A DNA stretch of 64,000 bases from Paracoccaceae bacterium. GTDB lineage: Bacteria > Pseudomonadota > Alphaproteobacteria > Rhodobacterales > Rhodobacteraceae. The DNA is taken from the NCBI GenBank assembly GCA_021741245.1, contig JAIOYF010000004.1, forward strand, positions 1 through 64,000. Reading direction: 5' to 3'. A program made the position numbers and the translations under genes. Shown here piece by piece: positions 17,494 to 25,927 of this stretch (its first letter is position 1; every line of letters starts with the position of its first letter). The notes beneath the pieces were generated by a model that made no database searches, was not told the origin of the DNA, and worked only from the letters and a program-made list of their open reading frames with translations.

Positions 17494-17922
17494 TCACCAA
17501 TGCCCGACGTTGCCCATGCTGGCCCATGGTTCTGCCGGCGCAAGCGAGCCGCCCTTTTGCAGCAATTCGACCGATATATTGTCGGGGCTGCGGACAAAGG
17601 CCATGCGACCATCCCGCGGCGGGCGATTGATCACCACACCATTGGCCTGCAAATGGGCGCAGGTGGCATAGATGTCATCCACCTCATAGGCCAGATGGCC
17701 AAAGTGGCGGCCATCGCTGGGCAGGCCTGTATCACCATCCCAGTTGTAGGTCAGTTCCACCGGGCACTCGGGCTGTCCGGGGGGCGACATGAAGATCAGG
17801 GTGAAGCGTCCGCCTTCGTTTTCATAGCGCCGTGTTTCTTCCAGACCCAGCAGCCGATAGAAAGCCAGTGATTTCTCAAGGTCCAGAACGCGGACCATCG
17901 TGTGCAGGTATCGGATTGTCAT
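17494..17922 (-). CDS. Glyoxalase I-like VOC-family protein
   Basis: The ATG at 17922 with GGGAGA upstream gives 142 residues; the longer open frame starts inside the upstream spacer. It has the vicinal-oxygen-chelate fold of lactoylglutathione lyase: RYLHTMVRVLDLEKSLAFYR (metal ligand His), ETRRYENEGGRFTLIFM, VELTYNWD (Glu ligand), GHLAYEVDDI (His ligand) and FVRSPDNISVELLQK (Glu ligand). All four metal ligands of GloA are present, so S-lactoylglutathione formation from methylglyoxal is likely. It lies 222 nt downstream of the cupin gene on the same strand. Confidence 0.88.
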   Translation of the reverse strand: MTIRYLHTMVRVLDLEKSLAFYRLLGLEETRRYENEGGRFTLIFMSPPGQPECPVELTYNWDGDTGLPSDGRHFGHLAYEVDDIYATCAHLQANGVVINRPPRDGRMAFVRSPDNISVELLQKGGSLAPAEPWASMGNVGHW

Positions 17923-18143
17923 TGGCTGTCTCCCATGTGCCTTGCGCCAAACCATGGCGCGATCACCGCGTACCCTACCATCCCCGGTCACAAAGGCCAG
18001 AGGGCGCTGTCTATCTTGCGCCAGATGGGGGGACGATTGCGGGGGAAAGCTGGCGCAACACAGGCCATAAAGGCCATCTGATCGAGCCAGTGGAACGAAC
18101 ACCCCCCTTCGGTGCCAATCCCAAGCTGAAGTCCCCGCTGCGA

Positions 18144-18692
18144 TTACCCAACCAAGCCTTTTTCCCGCAACTCGGCCATCGCCTCGGGCGAGAATTCTGC
18201 CTTTGGGCCGTCACCGCCGATCACAAACATCAACAAATGTTCCTGATCCGGTTCATCCCATGTCGCGTTCATGAAACGGCGCTGCACGCCCGGCGGAAAG
18301 GAGATCACGTCATAGGGGCCCAGCTCAAACACCTCCACGCGGCCATCCACCTCCCATGAGCATTCCCAGCGGCCTGTCATGGGAATGAAGGTCTCGTTGG
18401 TGTCGTGGTTGTGCATCATCGGGCCCTTGCCCGGTTTGGCTGTGCAATAGCCAAGGTTGAAGCCTTCGGAAATCTTGATGGCCGCGTTTTCGGCGGCATT
18501 CGACCCCACGGGGGACGACGTCGCCCCGCCAGCCCCTTTGGGCGGTTGAAAGCCGACGACGTTGAACAGCGTCCGCTTGGCGTCGGGGTGCTCACTGTCG
18601 GGCAGCCCGCCGCTAAAGCCCTTGATCTCGGAAAACAGCGCGACGCGTTTGCGCATTTCCTCTCGTGTTACGCGGATTGTCGGTAGCGCCAT
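18144..18692 (-). CDS. Cupin-domain protein
   Basis: The 182-residue product has a C-terminal single cupin barrel (residues about 85-165) with a metal motif of the kind HNHDTNETFIPMTGRWECSWE, followed by GPYDVISFPPGVQRRFMNA. This retains the HxH...E and a late polar ligand position (Arg in place of the usual His). The N-terminal 80 residues match no domain I recognise. A good ribosome site (GGAGGGAT) precedes the ATG. Cupins of this kind range from dioxygenases to small-molecule binders, so no reaction is assigned. Confidence 0.75.
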   Translation of the reverse strand: MALPTIRVTREEMRKRVALFSEIKGFSGGLPDSEHPDAKRTLFNVVGFQPPKGAGGATSSPVGSNAAENAAIKISEGFNLGYCTAKPGKGPMMHNHDTNETFIPMTGRWECSWEVDGRVEVFELGPYDVISFPPGVQRRFMNATWDEPDQEHLLMFVIGGDGPKAEFSPEAMAELREKGLVG

Positions 18693-18885
18693 GTCATCCC
18701 TCCCTGAACGAACATTTGCCTGACACTACGAACGGCCAAGGGGGCTGCGCAACCGTTTTCGCGCAGGGGTGTGTCAGGGCACTGGGCGGGTTTGGCTGCA
18801 GGGTTGCGGGTTGCCGTCACGCCTTGATTGGGGAGTGTTGTCGAGGCCTTTCGCTTTGGCAATGGCCTTTGCTCGCGGGGCAGTC

Positions 18886-19809
18886 TTACAAAGATCCCGG
18901 ATGCGTCTTTGTCCCGGCCACCGTTCTGCCCACCTTGGCCGTCAAAATCCCAAGGAAGTGGTCCAGAACTGGCGAGACATGACCTTTGCGATGCACAAGG
19001 GCCAGTTGCAGGCTGACCTTCAGATCGGCCACCGGAATAAAGCGCACGCCGTGGGGGGGGCGCCACATCTGGCTGGAATTGGCCAGTGCAATGCCCGCCC
19101 CGGCAGAGACCAGCGCCAAAATCTCGGTTTCTGCCATCAACTCGGCGATGTAGCGCGGGGTATATCCAACCGCCCGAAATCCGGCATGGATATCGTCAAA
19201 GAACTTGGGGCTGGCCCGGCGCTGAAAGCCGATCAGGGGCTGGCCTACAAGATCTGACAACCGCACCTCGGCCCGGTCAGCCAAGGCCGATCCCGCAGGC
19301 ACCGCCAGCACCACGGGGTGACGTTCCAGCGCTATGGCCGTCAGATCAGCGGCAGGCAGCGGGTTGTAGATCAGCGCCGCATCCATCTCGCCCCGGCGCA
19401 GGGCGGCAAGCTGTTCTGCCGTGGGCAGGGCGGCCAAGGTCAGCTCAACACCCGCAAAGCCCGCCCGAAAGGCGCGGATCGCATCGGGCACAAGCCCTTG
19501 CCATGCAGCGGCCTCGATAAACCCCAGACGCAGCGCGCCGTGCAACCCGGCCGAGGCAGCACGGGCCGTGGCCACCGCGCGGTCAATCTGGCTGGGAACA
19601 GTGCGCAATTCGGCAAGCAAGGTCCGACCCGCCGGTGTCAGCCGAACACCACGTGGCAAGCGCTCAAACAGCTCCAGATCAAGTTCGGCCTCCAATTGCT
19701 TGATCTGGCGGCTTAATGCGGGCTGGGCCACGCGCAGGCGCAGAGCTGCCTTGCCGAAATGCTCGGCCTCGGCAATGGCAAGGAAATACGTGATCTGTCT
19801 TAACTCCAT
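18886..19809 (-). CDS. LysR-family transcriptional regulator
   Basis: The start at the ATG at 19809 (MELRQITYFLAIAE) is fixed by the LysR N-terminal signature and gives 307 residues. Residues 1-60 are the winged helix-turn-helix (AALRLRVAQPALSRQIKQLEAEL). The rest is the periplasmic-binding-like effector domain (LRLGFIEAAAWQGLVPDAI onward). It is divergent to the adenylate-forming ligase gene starting at 19912, and a perfect palindrome with LysR geometry lies 5 bp upstream of its start codon. It therefore probably represses itself and activates the rightward operon in response to an unknown aromatic or carboxylic inducer. Confidence 0.93.
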   Translation of the reverse strand: MELRQITYFLAIAEAEHFGKAALRLRVAQPALSRQIKQLEAELDLELFERLPRGVRLTPAGRTLLAELRTVPSQIDRAVATARAASAGLHGALRLGFIEAAAWQGLVPDAIRAFRAGFAGVELTLAALPTAEQLAALRRGEMDAALIYNPLPAADLTAIALERHPVVLAVPAGSALADRAEVRLSDLVGQPLIGFQRRASPKFFDDIHAGFRAVGYTPRYIAELMAETEILALVSAGAGIALANSSQMWRPPHGVRFIPVADLKVSLQLALVHRKGHVSPVLDHFLGILTAKVGRTVAGTKTHPGSL

Positions 19810-19813
19810 GTCG

Positions 19814-19836
19814 ATTGATACCGGATTGGTATCAAT
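19814..19836. promoter_or_regulatory. LysR-type operator between the regulator and the ligase operon
   Basis: ATTGATACC at 19814-19822 and GGTATCAAT at 19828-19836 form a perfect 9-bp inverted repeat with a 5-nt centre. The inner part, TACCGGATTGGTA, fits the classic T-N11-A box of LysR regulators. It lies just upstream of the LysR start codon and 76 bp from the start of the divergent operon, where a recognition site is normally found. Confidence 0.8.
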
Positions 19837-19911
19837 TCTGCAAATATTTTGAATTGGAAATACTTTTTCGCCGGGTATAGCCTGATCAGATAAGCATCTG
19901 CTGGAGCGGCC

Positions 19912-21522
19912 ATGACGGACGACGTAGCAACCCCTTATCAGGCTTTTTACCGCACGGCGTCGCGCCGGTCTGATCTGGTGTTTGCCTTGGCGCCTGCCTC
20001 TGCCCGGCTGCCATGGGCGCCTGAGGGGTTTCAGATCACTTATGGGCAGTCGATGGATGCGGTGACCCGCCTGCGCGACGCCTATGTTGCGGCGGGCTAT
20101 GGCCGGGGATCGCGGATTGCCCTGCTGTTGCAAAACCGGCCAGAGTTCTTGCTGCACTGGTTGGCGCTGAACGCAATTGGTGCCTCGATCGTGCCGCTGA
20201 ACGCCGACATGCGCCCCGATGAGATGCGCTATCAGCTTGTGGTGTCGCAGGCCGAGGCCGTTATTGCGGCATCGGGGACCGGGCATCTGGTGCAAGACGC
20301 ACGTCCCGAAGGGGTTGCTGTCAGCCTTGCCCATGAAGCCCCGCCCCCCGCCGTGATCCGTCGCGCGCCCGATGGGGGCCATCCGCAGGATGAGGCCGCG
20401 CTTTTGTTCACTTCGGGCAGTACGGGCAAGCCAAAGGCCTGCATCTTGTCAAACGCCTACTTCCTCAATCTGGCGGAATGGTATGTCTCTATGCCGGGCG
20501 TGGCGGCGATGGAGAACGACCGCGAAATCTCTCTGACCCCATTGCCGTTCTTTCACATGAATGCGCTTGGCTGCACCGTCGTCGGGATGATGCTGATCGG
20601 CGGGGCGATTGTGCCGCTGGACCGGTTCCATCCGGATCGCTGGTGGGCCACGATTGCCGACAGCGGGGCCACAATCGTGCATTCGCTTGGCGTGATCCCG
20701 GCGATCTTGTTACAGCGCCCCCCAGTGCCCGAAGAGCGCACCCACCGTGCCCGGTTCACCTTTGGCCCCGGCGTCGATGCCCGCAACAAGATTGCGTTCG
20801 AGGCGCGGTTTGCCCTGCCCATCGTCGAGGGCTGGGCGATGACCGAAACCGGGGGGGCGGGCATCACCGATACTGCCGGGGTGGTTTATGAACCGGGGCG
20901 GCGCTGCATCGGCAGGCCAAGGGCTGGCATGGAATGGCGTGTGGTCAATGATGCGGGGCAGGATCAACCTGTCGGCGCAGCGGGTGAGCTGTTGGTGCGC
21001 AGTGCCGGGCCAGACCCGCGGCGGGGGTTCTTTTCGGGCTATCTGGGCGACCCCGACGCCACCGAGGCTGCATGGCAGGGTGGTTGGTTCCATACCGGTG
21101 ATATCGTGTCCTGCGATACAGCGGGGCTGTTGTACTTTGTGGATCGCAAGAAAAGCATCATCCGGCGGTCGGGCGAAAACATCTCGGCGCTGGAGGTGGA
21201 GGCGGCCCTGATGGCCGACCCAGCCGTGCAATCGGCTGCCGTGACGCCTGTGGCCGATGCGCTGCGTGATGAAGAGGTGTTTGCCTTTGTCGTGCCGGTT
21301 GATCCGCACGACCCCGATGCCGATCAGTTGCTGGCGCGGTTGGGTCAGGGGCTTTCGTATCACAAGCTTCCGGGATGGCTTTTGTTTGCCAAGTCGCTGC
21401 CGGTCAGTTCCACCCAAAAGCTGCAGCGCGGTCAGATCAAGGCCGATGCGGAGGCCGCCATCCGTGCCGGCAACGCGCTTGACCTGCGCCATGCCAAAAG
21501 CCGCCTGCGCGTGACATCCTGA
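19912..21522 (+). CDS. Adenylate-forming acyl-CoA ligase (first of two paralogues)
   Basis: The protein activates a carboxylic acid through an acyl-AMP to the CoA thioester. The 536 residues contain the P-loop-like TSGSTGKPKA (about 166-175), GWAMTETGG (about 306-314), the TGD of WFHTGDI, DRKKSIIRRSGENIS, and the catalytic A10 lysine in PVSSTQK near residue 503. It resembles carnitine/crotonobetaine-CoA ligases of the CaiC type, but the acid is unknown. A second ligase of the same subfamily starts at 25924. This is the first gene of the LysR-controlled block. Confidence 0.9.
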   Translation: MTDDVATPYQAFYRTASRRSDLVFALAPASARLPWAPEGFQITYGQSMDAVTRLRDAYVAAGYGRGSRIALLLQNRPEFLLHWLALNAIGASIVPLNADMRPDEMRYQLVVSQAEAVIAASGTGHLVQDARPEGVAVSLAHEAPPPAVIRRAPDGGHPQDEAALLFTSGSTGKPKACILSNAYFLNLAEWYVSMPGVAAMENDREISLTPLPFFHMNALGCTVVGMMLIGGAIVPLDRFHPDRWWATIADSGATIVHSLGVIPAILLQRPPVPEERTHRARFTFGPGVDARNKIAFEARFALPIVEGWAMTETGGAGITDTAGVVYEPGRRCIGRPRAGMEWRVVNDAGQDQPVGAAGELLVRSAGPDPRRGFFSGYLGDPDATEAAWQGGWFHTGDIVSCDTAGLLYFVDRKKSIIRRSGENISALEVEAALMADPAVQSAAVTPVADALRDEEVFAFVVPVDPHDPDADQLLARLGQGLSYHKLPGWLLFAKSLPVSSTQKLQRGQIKADAEAAIRAGNALDLRHAKSRLRVTS

Positions 21523-21531
21523 AAGGGCCTG

Positions 21532-21960
21532 ATGATGACACCTGAAACCATCCTTTATGAGGCGACAATGACCGCAACCGGCGGCAGGCAGGGCCGGGCC
21601 GAAGCCCCCGATGGCAGCCTGACCTTGGCGCTGTCGGTGCCAAAGGGTCTGGGCGGGCCGGGGGGGGAGGGCACGAACCCCGAGCAACTCTTTGCCGCAG
21701 GTTATGCCGCCTGCTTTTTGGGTGCGGTCAAACTGGTCGGGCGGCAGCAGAAGATCTCCTTGCCGGATGACGCGACGGTCACGGCAACTGTGGGCATCGG
21801 CGGGGTCGATCCCGGCTATGCCTTGGCGGTTGAGCTTGGTGTTCATCTGCCAGGGATCGCGCCCGAGGTGGCCCAGTCCATCGTGCAGGCCGCGCATGAG
21901 CGGTGCCCCTATTCCCATGCGACGCGCGGGAATGTGGATGTGAAGCTGACGGTGGTCTAG
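21532..21960 (+). CDS. OsmC/Ohr-family peroxide-reducing protein
   Basis: The 142-residue protein matches Ohr (organic hydroperoxide resistance): ATGGRQGRA, NPEQLFAAGYAACFLGA with the first redox cysteine, and AHERCPYSHATRGNVDV with the second. Ohr reduces organic hydroperoxides using lipoylated partners. Two adjacent ATG codons (21532 and 21535) are possible starts. It lies 9 bp after the ligase and 3 bp before the thiolase-fold gene, so it is part of the catabolic operon and may detoxify peroxides made by its oxidases. That role is inferred. Confidence 0.92.
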   Translation: MMTPETILYEATMTATGGRQGRAEAPDGSLTLALSVPKGLGGPGGEGTNPEQLFAAGYAACFLGAVKLVGRQQKISLPDDATVTATVGIGGVDPGYALAVELGVHLPGIAPEVAQSIVQAAHERCPYSHATRGNVDVKLTVV

Positions 21961-21963
21961 CCC

Positions 21964-23130
21964 ATGGCCCTGCCGCGCGGATATGATGGGGTTGTTCTGG
22001 CGGTGCCTGTGACCGTGCCCTATGTCCGCCATTCCACGCGGTCCGCGCAATGGTGGGTGGGCCGCGCCTTGGCCGCCCTTGCGCAAGCGTCCGGCATCAG
22101 CCACCACGAATTTGATGGGCTGTCGGTTGCCAGCTTTTCGCTCGCCCCCGATACCTCAATCGGCCTGACCCAGCATTTCGGGCTGTCGCCGCGGTTCATT
22201 GACTTTCTGCCCTTGGGCGGGGTGGCCGGGGTGGTGGGGCTGCGTCGGGCCGCACGGGCGGTGCAGGCGGGCGATTGCGATGTGGTGGCCTGTGTCGCCG
22301 CTGATACCAATGCGCCACAGTCCTTTCGCCAATCGCTGGAGCAGTTCTCGCGCTTTTCGCAAGATGCGGTTTACCCCTATGGGGCGGGCGGGCCGAATGT
22401 CAGCTTTGCCCTGATCGCGCAGGCCTTCATGGCGGCAACCGGGCTTGAGCGGTCGGATATCGCCCGCCTTGCTGTGGCGCAGCGGGAAAATGCCCTGCGC
22501 AACCCCGATGCCTTGATGAAAAAGCCGCTGAGTGTGGACGAGTATATGAACGCCCGCGCCATCGCCCCGCCGATCCATCTGTTTGATTGCGTGATGCCCT
22601 GCGCCGGGGCCGAGGCGTTTTTGGTCATGCGTGAGGCTGCGGCCCTTGCCCAAGGCCTGCCCTTTGTGCGGCTGACGGCGGCGATTGAACGGCACAATGG
22701 TTTTCCCACCGATCCAGTGATGCTGCGCGGCGGTTGGGCCCGCGATGTGACGGATCTGTGGGCCATGGCGGGGGTTGGGCCTGATGCGGTGGATCTGGTG
22801 CAGACCTATGACGATTACCCCTTTGTCAGCGCCATGCAATTTGCCGATCTGGGGTTTTGCGCGCCTGCGGCCTTGCCCGAATTCTTGCGGGGCCATGATT
22901 TCACCGTGATGGGCGATCTGCCACACAACACCTCGGGCGGGCAGTTGTCGGTGGGGCAGGCGGGCTGTGCGGGCGGGCATCTGGGGCTGGTCGAGGCGCT
23001 GCGCCAATTGACCGCCACGGCGGGCGCGCGTCAGGTCAAGGGCGCAAGGCGCGCGCTGGTGTCGGGCTTTGGCATGATCACTTATGATCGCGGCCTTGGC
23101 TCGGGCGCGGTTGTGTTGGAGGCGGCGTGA
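21964..23130 (+). CDS. Thiolase-fold protein lacking the usual nucleophilic cysteine (SCP2/Ltp2-like)
   Basis: The 388 residues have the thiolase double fold (GYDGVVLAVPVTVPYVRHSTR at the start, NTSGGQLSVGQAGCAGGHLGLVEA near the end). At the place of the acylated cysteine (NxxCASG in true thiolases) it reads FLPLGGVAGVVG, with no cysteine. The C-terminal GHPxGxxG motif is changed to GQAGCAGG. Such thiolase-like proteins pair with DUF35 zinc-ribbon proteins, and some (Ltp2 in steroid breakdown) are retro-aldolases. The next gene encodes a DUF35 domain, which fits a complex. True thiolysis would need a different nucleophile. Confidence 0.82.
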   Translation: MALPRGYDGVVLAVPVTVPYVRHSTRSAQWWVGRALAALAQASGISHHEFDGLSVASFSLAPDTSIGLTQHFGLSPRFIDFLPLGGVAGVVGLRRAARAVQAGDCDVVACVAADTNAPQSFRQSLEQFSRFSQDAVYPYGAGGPNVSFALIAQAFMAATGLERSDIARLAVAQRENALRNPDALMKKPLSVDEYMNARAIAPPIHLFDCVMPCAGAEAFLVMREAAALAQGLPFVRLTAAIERHNGFPTDPVMLRGGWARDVTDLWAMAGVGPDAVDLVQTYDDYPFVSAMQFADLGFCAPAALPEFLRGHDFTVMGDLPHNTSGGQLSVGQAGCAGGHLGLVEALRQLTATAGARQVKGARRALVSGFGMITYDRGLGSGAVVLEAA

Positions 23131-24353
23131 TGCGCGACAAGAAGAACCCAACGTTGCGCACGCGCCACCCGCTGTTGCCCCCGGCAGCCCGCAGCACGGC
23201 GGCACATTTGCTGACCGCGGCGGCGGCGCAGGGTCGCTTTGCCCTGCCATGCTGCACCCAATGCGGGCGTTTTGCTTGGCCCATGCCCGAGGCTTGCCCC
23301 GAGTGTCTGGCCGAGGTGGCGCTAAAGGACGCGCCAAACGAGGCGCGCCTGATCTCGGCGACAAAGGCCGAAGTCCCGGCTGACAGCTATTTTCGTGAGC
23401 GCGCGCCGTGGTGGGTTGGGCTTGTCCAGATGGGCTGCGGTCCGCAAGCCTTGGTGCATCTGCACCCCGCCGCACAGGTGGGCGATGCGCTGGACATGAC
23501 CCTGATGCTGGACCGAGCGGGGCAAGCCGTTTTGCACGCCGGGCCCATAGGAGGCGATATGACAACCGATCCCCAATGGCAGCATATGACAGCCGATCCG
23601 CGCGGGCGGCGGATCCTGATCACCGATGCGCGCCATATTGCCGCCCTGCCGCTGGCCATTGCATTGGCCGGGGCGGGGGCAGCGGCGATCTTTGCAGGCG
23701 TGCCTGAGATGTGGAAACCCTTACCGCAGCGCGAGGCCCTGTTGGCCGTGCCGGGGCTGGTTCTGGTGCCGCTGGATGTGACGTCGGACAGGTCTGTGGC
23801 GGATCTGGCCCATGATATCGGCGGCAAGGTTGAAATCTTGATCAACACTGCCGATCTGCCACGCCCCGGCGGGTTGACGGCACCAACTGCGCAGGCAGAT
23901 GCGCGTGCGGCGATGGAGACGGTGGCCTTTGGGCTGATGCGGCTGGCGCGCAGCTTTGGCCCGCCAATGACTGCGCGCGGTGCTGATGGGCCGCTTGGGG
24001 CGGTGGCTTGGGTCAATGTGCTGTCGGTCTTTTCGCGCGCGCACCCACCGGCGCTTGCGGGTTACGGGGCGGCCCATGCGGCGGGCTTGGCCCTGTGCCA
24101 TGCCCTGCGTGCCGATCTGGCAACAGGTGGCCTGCGCCTGATGACGGTGCTGACGGGCCCGACCGAGGATGACTGGTTCCAGACCTTTGACCCGCCCAAG
24201 GTCAGCGGCAAGGCGCTGGCCGCCGCGATTGTCGCGGGTTTGCAGCGCGGGCTTGAAGAGGTGAGCGTTGGCGATCTGGCCAAGGATCTGCTGCAACGCC
24301 TTGACGAAAACCCCAAGGCGGTTGAGCGGGCCTTGGCCTCTGGTCGGATATAG
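23130..24353 (+). CDS. Fusion of a DUF35 zinc-ribbon/OB domain with a degenerate short-chain dehydrogenase
   Basis: The gene overlaps the thiolase-fold gene by one base (TGATG; a GTG at 23127 is an alternative). Residues about 40-130 form an acyl-CoA-associated DUF35 domain with four zinc cysteines (CTQCGR and CPEC). Residues about 150-350 form an SDR-like Rossmann domain. The usual TGxxxGIG is replaced by LITDARHIAALPLA, and the catalytic YxxxK reads YGAAH, so the lysine is missing. In characterised systems DUF35 proteins bind thiolase-fold partners, for example in benzylsuccinate (BbsA/BbsB) and steroid side-chain breakdown. The SDR part may be structural or use another chemistry. Confidence 0.82.
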   Translation: MRDKKNPTLRTRHPLLPPAARSTAAHLLTAAAAQGRFALPCCTQCGRFAWPMPEACPECLAEVALKDAPNEARLISATKAEVPADSYFRERAPWWVGLVQMGCGPQALVHLHPAAQVGDALDMTLMLDRAGQAVLHAGPIGGDMTTDPQWQHMTADPRGRRILITDARHIAALPLAIALAGAGAAAIFAGVPEMWKPLPQREALLAVPGLVLVPLDVTSDRSVADLAHDIGGKVEILINTADLPRPGGLTAPTAQADARAAMETVAFGLMRLARSFGPPMTARGADGPLGAVAWVNVLSVFSRAHPPALAGYGAAHAAGLALCHALRADLATGGLRLMTVLTGPTEDDWFQTFDPPKVSGKALAAAIVAGLQRGLEEVSVGDLAKDLLQRLDENPKAVERALASGRI

Positions 24354-24356
24354 GGG

Positions 24357-25145
24357 ATGGCGATGGATGTGCTTGCAACCCTGATTTCGGCACTGGCCTG
24401 CGGGCAGGTGCGCGTGGTCGATCTGACCCAAACCTTGACCGAGGATTTCCCGACCATCGTCTTGCCGCCCGAGTTTGGCCAATCCGCCCCCGTGCGGATC
24501 GAGCAGATCGCACACTATGATGCCGCTGGCCCCGCGTGGTACTGGAACAACCTCAGCTTTGGCGAACATACCGGCACACATTTTGATGCCCCGGCGCATT
24601 GGTTCACCGGGCGGGATGTGGCGCGCGGCACGGTCGATACCCTGCCCGCCGAGGATATGATCGCCCCGGCCTGCGTGGTCGATTGCACGGCAGGCTGTGC
24701 TGCGGACCCCGATTTCTTGCTGACCCGCCAGCAGCTTGAGGCATGGGAGGCCAGCCATGGCCGCATTCCCCAAGGTGCTTGGGTGCTGATGCGGTCCGAT
24801 TGGTCGCAGCGCAAGGGCGCGGCCTATGCCGGGCTGCGCGGCGATGGCGCCCATACCCCCGGCCCGGATGCCGAGGCGATGCGCTGGTTGGTGCAAGAGC
24901 GGGGCATTTTGGGTTTCGGCACCGAAACGATCGGCACCGATGCGGGGCAGGGCGGCGATTTCACGCCCTCCTATCCCGCGCATCACTATTTGCATGGGGC
25001 AGGGCGCTATGGGCTGCAATGCCTGACCAACCTGCATTTGCTGCCGCCCACGGGCGCTGTGCTGCTGGCGGCCCCGCTTAAGGTGCACGCAGGTTCGGGC
25101 AGCCCCTTGCGGGTGCTGGCCTTGGTCACGGGGGATGAGGCATGA
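24357..25145 (+). CDS. Cyclase-family metal-dependent hydrolase (kynurenine formamidase-like)
   Basis: The 262-residue protein carries the cyclase-family signature HTGTHFDAPAHW, which holds the binuclear metal ligands HxGTHxDxPxH. VVDLTQTLTEDFP is the typical N terminus and TNLHLLPPTGAVLLAAPLK the typical C terminus. Known members hydrolyse N-formylkynurenine, isatin and similar ring or formamide bonds. It is 3 bp after the DUF35-SDR gene and overlaps the next gene by 4 nt. A ring-opening or deformylation step fits the context; the substrate is unknown. Confidence 0.9.
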   Translation: MAMDVLATLISALACGQVRVVDLTQTLTEDFPTIVLPPEFGQSAPVRIEQIAHYDAAGPAWYWNNLSFGEHTGTHFDAPAHWFTGRDVARGTVDTLPAEDMIAPACVVDCTAGCAADPDFLLTRQQLEAWEASHGRIPQGAWVLMRSDWSQRKGAAYAGLRGDGAHTPGPDAEAMRWLVQERGILGFGTETIGTDAGQGGDFTPSYPAHHYLHGAGRYGLQCLTNLHLLPPTGAVLLAAPLKVHAGSGSPLRVLALVTGDEA

Positions 25146-25927
25146 AAATCTGGTGGCAAAGCTTTATCGATGCGGCCTCGAACCCCGCCTATATCACCCG
25201 GCTTTCGGCCTATCTGAATTCCATTGCTACTGCAGGCACCACGGTCGAGGTGCATGGCATCTCGCCGCCGGACCGGGGGTTTTCGCGCCTGTCAGAGTTT
25301 CGCTGTGCGGTCATTGCGGTCGACAACGGGCTGGAGGCCGCCGAGCAGGGCTATGACGCCATGGTGATCGGGCATTTTCAGGACTCGGGGCTTTATGAGT
25401 TGAAATCGGCCGTCGCCATCCCGGTCGTGGGGACGGGAGAGGCAACCTTGCATCTTGCGGCGCAGATGGGGCGGCGCATCGGGCTTGTGACCTTGGATGA
25501 TGTCTACCGCGCGTGGCATCTTGAACAGGGCGACCTTTATGGCCTGTCGCAGCGCATTTCGCATGTGGCGGGGATGAATTGCGACCCGTCTGATTTCGGG
25601 GCCTGTTTTGCCGGGGATATGGAGGCAAAGGCCCGCATGCTTGCAGTGTTTCGCACGGTGGCAGAGCCGATGGTGGCCGGGGGGGCAGATGTCATTGTGC
25701 CTGCGGGTGTGTTGCCCGGCCTGTTGATCGGCGGTGAATATGGATTGCGGATCGGTCATGCGCCGGTGATCAACTGTGCGGCTGTGGCCCTGATGCAGGC
25801 CGAAACCTTGATCCGATTGCGGCGGTTGAACGGTCTGGAACCGGCTGGAGGGCCGTTTTGTGCGCGGGCCCCGGCGCAGGCTGTCGAGGATTTCCGTGCG
25901 CTTGTGGCACGGGGGCGGGGCGCATGA
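25142..25927 (+). CDS. Asp/Glu/hydantoin racemase-superfamily protein without catalytic cysteines
   Basis: The 261-residue protein has the racemase-superfamily fold (IWWQSFIDAASNPAYITRLSAYL, VVGTGEATLHLAAQMGRRIGLVT). Hydantoin racemases use two cysteines, in GCFGDP and LGCAGM contexts. The aligned positions here read IGHFQDSGL and PAGVLPGL, so neither cysteine is present. A racemase mechanism is therefore unlikely; related folds include maleate isomerase and arylmalonate decarboxylase, which also rely on cysteine. The true reaction cannot be stated. Both ends overlap neighbours by 4 nt (ATGA), which indicates tight coupling. Confidence 0.78.
   Translation: MKIWWQSFIDAASNPAYITRLSAYLNSIATAGTTVEVHGISPPDRGFSRLSEFRCAVIAVDNGLEAAEQGYDAMVIGHFQDSGLYELKSAVAIPVVGTGEATLHLAAQMGRRIGLVTLDDVYRAWHLEQGDLYGLSQRISHVAGMNCDPSDFGACFAGDMEAKARMLAVFRTVAEPMVAGGADVIVPAGVLPGLLIGGEYGLRIGHAPVINCAAVALMQAETLIRLRRLNGLEPAGGPFCARAPAQAVEDFRALVARGRGA

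Noticed and set aside
20710-22107. A 465-codon minus-strand frame
   Set aside because: Antisense to the first ligase and the Ohr gene; no recognisable protein.
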